Assembly (NCBI GenBank): GCA_022925895.1
Contig: JAKSYS010000834.1
Coordinates: forward strand, 1-20,048
DNA from: Fragilaria crotonensis
Lineage: Eukaryota; Bacillariophyta; Fragilariophyceae; Fragilariales; Fragilariaceae
Reading direction: 5' to 3'
Length of the DNA stretch: 20,048 bases
Within the stretch, counting starts at the first letter, position 1; each line of letters starts with the position of its first letter. Positions 17,900 to 20,048 of this stretch are shown here, in pieces. The notes under the pieces were generated by a model, which saw only the letters and a program-made list of their open reading frames with translations, searched no databases and had not been told where the DNA came from. Both the position numbers and the translations under genes were made by a program.

Positions 17900-18910
17900 T
17901 CGCAAGAACGAGCCAATTTCAATTGGCAATGTACGCAACGCATTTGGCAACAGGATCGTCTCTCCACTGTCGAGCAATCAAGGCCAGCACGATTGCGAGT
18001 TACTTATGACATCGCAACTTTTCTGGGGCGTTTCCGCCCGATTGACCCGCGTTTTATTTCCGCAGCCGACGCAGCGCTCGCGCCAGTGATCGCCAAGGTA
18101 ATTGCCGAACAACGACGATGGGAAATGGTCCCAAATCGACGCGAACCATTTACAGTCGAAATGCATCTCGCCATCGCTAACTTTCCAAGTTCCCAAAAGG
18201 ATGATTGTTGTCTGACTGCCGCAATGGCAAACTGGACGTTATGCAATCTGTATGCAGGATGTCGCGGTATCAGTGGGCACAAACCCAACTTATCCACCGA
18301 CCCCTCAACACGTTCCACAAAAATCGATTCAAAATGCATATGCATTTACTTTGAACGATGTCTTGTGCTTCACCATAACTTCCTCTCCTTTAACCTTCGC
18401 GCAAGCTCTCGCAACCCCGTCGCGAGTCGAAAAATCAAGCTGCGATTCGAAGAACAAAAAATGGTGAGAATGGAGAGTGGAAATTGTTCACGCGCAACAA
18501 CAGCAACACGAACCTATGTTTCGTATCGAATTTTACAAATTCTTGCACGCCACAAGCGACTTGCAAATTCCTCCCCCACTCAGCCTCTGAGCGTGTACCG
18601 AGGTAATGATGGAGTCGCATACAATATCACAACTGTCGACATTGATGCAACTCTCCGCGCCGCCGCCGCTAAAGTATACCAACTTGACCCTACTGCGCAT
18701 CGCGCAACCCTTCAATTGTGGTCTTCCCATTCGTTGCGCGTCGGCGCGTGTACCCTATTATATTCAAAAGGGTTTAGTGAGATGGAGATCAAGTATCTGT
18801 TGCGATGGAAAAGTAACGCTTTTATGACTTACCTGCGCAATTTGGCCGTCACCTCCCGCCGACAAAACGACGCGGTGAACGACACCAGCGAAATACCTAA
18901 TTTTGTGTAA
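17900..18910 (+). other. Tyrosine recombinase domain (ORF2 C-terminus)
   Basis: The catalytic tetrad is recognisable. The first Arg is in NLYAGCRG (18263-18265); the HxxR box is HSLR (18728-18739) in the context WSSHSLRVGACTLLYSKG; then YLLRWKS; and the nucleophile Tyr is in FMTYLRNLA (18830-18832). Between box I and box II the frame changes several times (YQWAQT and FTLNDVLCF lie in other frames). An N-terminal SAM-like helical part (about 17920-18240) precedes it. It would integrate circular cDNA. It replaces the DDE integrase of LTR elements, which fixes the group as DIRS/PAT/Ngaro. Confidence 0.9.
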
Positions 18911-19453
18911 TGCGATTTACCCTTTCGAACAGCGTTCGCATGTGTATGAGCATTCCCGAGCACGCAGAGCCACATCGGTGCCCACACCATGTGTTGTAAT
19001 TAGCCCGAGCACATCCCTCTCGCCTGAAGCCTCGAGGTCCAGCGTTAGTATACGCTAAATTATCGAATTGCGCTGCGAACATAACGCATATGAAAACGTA
19101 TGCCAATAAGATATAACGCATGCCCGGTACGCACCAAGCAACGCAGACGAGCAGGCAAACGTCCTGCTCGAGTATGCCAGTACCATCGCACGCGATCGTT
19201 TTACATGTATGTCTTGTTGTCCTACTCAACCGAGTTTTAGCAACCCAACTGTTTCTAGTACCATTCCAGCTGCTTGTTACGTTGTCATGCTAAACGCAAT
19301 TATAACAACCCGACTGAAACACAGAATAATTTCCTTTTTCTTTTTTTTCCGGCTGTCTGCCGCCGCACGATATGGCCCCCAACCCTGCTACACTGCGTAT
19401 AACAGCGTCAGCAGACGACACGGGCAGGCCAGTGCTTTAGTGAACCATCCGGG
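18911..19453 (+). other. 3' non-coding region of the element
   Basis: The stretch lies between the ORF2 stop and repeat B1. It holds a hairpin CGAGCAGG-N7-CCTGCTCG at 19148-19170 and a pyrimidine tract (TTTCCTTTTTCTTTTTTTTCC, about 19329-19350) shortly before B1. An antisense open frame at 18897-19229 has one hydrophobic stretch but no recognised family; I do not call it. Confidence 0.5.
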
Positions 19454-19636
19454 AATCCGTTGGACTCCTCGGATACTCTAAAATCGTCATTGTCACTACG
19501 TCATACTCGTAGAAGTACACATACGACAGTAACATGAATGCTCCATACGTAGTTGCTATGTGGTTACACTATTGCACAGCCATACCGTTCGACAGTGCAG
19601 TACAGCTGAGGCGACTTCTGGGAATCCATAGGATTC
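19454..19636 (+). repeat. Repeat B1 of the YR retroelement
   Basis: The first 110 nt (19454-19563) recur in B2 (from 19909) with two substitutions and a 30-nt insertion in B2. The remaining 73 nt, ending AATCCATAGGATTC, abut A2 directly and should be found again at the true right end of the element, beyond this window. Confidence 0.85.
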
Positions 19637-19883
19637 TTGCAGATAAGACACTAAGCCAATGCAACAGTAGACGAGTAAGCTACTCCCTTCTATTGCAGTA
19701 CCCAAGTGTCTATCTAACATCTGTCGTTACGTAAATGACATACTGACGGCCCTAGGACATTCGACCGCAGCGCGGTCGAGGGCAAACAACTTGTTCCCTG
19801 ATGGAAATCACTCACTTGTTTTGCAAATGAGCGATTTGAATACATCGGTGATGCGATATCTGCCGATGTACTTTTTTTGCTAA
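19637..19883 (+). repeat. Repeat A2 (internal copy of A1)
   Basis: It is a direct copy of 10885-11129, offset 8752 bp, with one substitution and two extra Ts in the terminal T run. It contains the same TCGACCGC-AGC-GCGGTCGA inverted repeat at 19761-19779. It is joined directly to B1 and separated from B2 by 25 nt. Confidence 0.93.
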
Positions 19884-19908
19884 CCCACCCGCCGTCCCCA
19901 ACAGCCTC

Positions 19909-20048
19909 AATCCGTTGGACTCCTCGGATACTCTAAAATCGTCATAGTCACTACGTTTTTTGCCCACTATGCTACTGTCACTACGTCATACTCGTAGAAA
20001 TACACATACGACAGTAACATGAATGCTCCATACGTAGTTGCTATGTGG
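19909..20048 (+). repeat. Repeat B2 (right terminal repeat, truncated by the window)
   Basis: It matches B1 from AATCCGTTGGACTCC onward. It contains a 30-nt insertion (about 19956-19985) flanked by two GTCACTACG copies, so a local duplication or slippage event. The right boundary is outside the window. Confidence 0.85.

Larger units (their letters stand above)
14959..18910 (+). pseudogene. ORF2 of the YR retroelement: reverse transcriptase - RNase H - tyrosine recombinase, frame-broken in this copy
   Basis: Domain order is a poorly conserved N-terminal part (14959-15930), RT, RNase H, then recombinase, ending at TAA 18908-18910. Every catalytic motif I looked for is present, but the reading frame changes at least eight times: around 15310-15560, at the C6 run 16250-16255, at the A7 run 17106-17112, near 17290, near 17680, near 18265, near 18330, and near 18460-18510. 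Most breaks that can be localised sit at homopolymers. No N-terminal ATG is found; expression may depend on the upstream intron, readthrough or frameshifting. Three domain entries follow. Confidence 0.8.
10885..20048 (+). mobile_element. Tyrosine-recombinase retrotransposon (DIRS/PAT/Ngaro group) with split direct repeats, right end cut by window
   Basis: The element carries a Gag-like ORF1 and an ORF2 with reverse transcriptase, RNase H and a tyrosine recombinase, but no DDE integrase, protease or methyltransferase that I can see. Terminal organisation is A1 (10885-11129) - ORFs - B1 (19454-19636) - A2 (19637-19883) - B2 (19909 to beyond the edge). This is the split-direct-repeat layout of PAT and Ngaro elements: a B2-A1 circle junction would equal the internal B1-A2 junction. 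Such elements integrate as circles by the recombinase and leave no target duplication. From B1 I predict the true end about 73 bp beyond the window, total about 9.24 kb. The left end lies in the promoter of the lysine-rich gene. Confidence 0.85.

Noticed and set aside
18897-19229. 110-codon antisense open frame with a hydrophobic stretch
   Set aside because: No family recognised, it overlaps the ORF2 stop region, and has no neighbouring support; could be chance.
10885-19883. Copia/Gypsy LTR retrotransposon with A1 and A2 as LTRs
   Set aside because: A2 is not terminal (B2 follows), there is no TG...CA LTR end, no protease or DDE integrase, and a tyrosine recombinase is present.

Overview
The window looks like nuclear DNA of a pennate diatom, probably Phaeodactylum tricornutum or a close relative. 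The evidence is a type II glutamine synthetase with a diatom-style bipartite plastid presequence, short GT-AG introns (68-264 nt), compact alternating divergent and convergent gene pairs, and stramenopile-type protein motifs (GDNP...SGPPL; leucine-rich repeats followed by a W/KPDLI tail). The species name is inferred, not proven.

Layout of the host part (1-10884): the 3' end of a membrane-protein gene (+); a TMX-like thioredoxin-fold membrane protein (-); a TatD-associated radical-SAM-like protein (+); plastid glutamine synthetase GSII, three exons (-); AP-3 adaptor sigma subunit (+); a Bax-inhibitor-1/Lifeguard family protein, two exons (-); a ribonuclease-inhibitor-type LRR protein (+); and a lysine-rich protein, two exons (-). 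The three spaces between divergent genes carry clusters of GTAC-centred short repeats. The GSII promoter also has two perfect TGACGTCA (CRE) sites. An array of TTGCTTAC words lies upstream of the AP-3 gene.

From about 10885 to beyond the right edge lies one tyrosine-recombinase (YR) retrotransposon of the DIRS/PAT/Ngaro group. It has a 1.3-kb leader, a Gag-like ORF1 with a CCCH-type zinc finger, and an ORF2 with reverse transcriptase, RNase H and tyrosine recombinase. Its ends are split direct repeats (A1 - ORFs - B1 - A2 - B2), not LTRs. This is the most interesting system in the window. A candidate 84-nt intron would remove the tandem stop codons between ORF1 and ORF2 and join them in frame.

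Caution on sequence quality: single-base frame breaks, mostly at homopolymers, occur in at least three host genes and repeatedly in the retroelement, while the element's two A repeats are almost identical. Assembly indel errors are therefore a serious alternative to genuine decay, and frame-broken genes here should not be called dead without checking reads.
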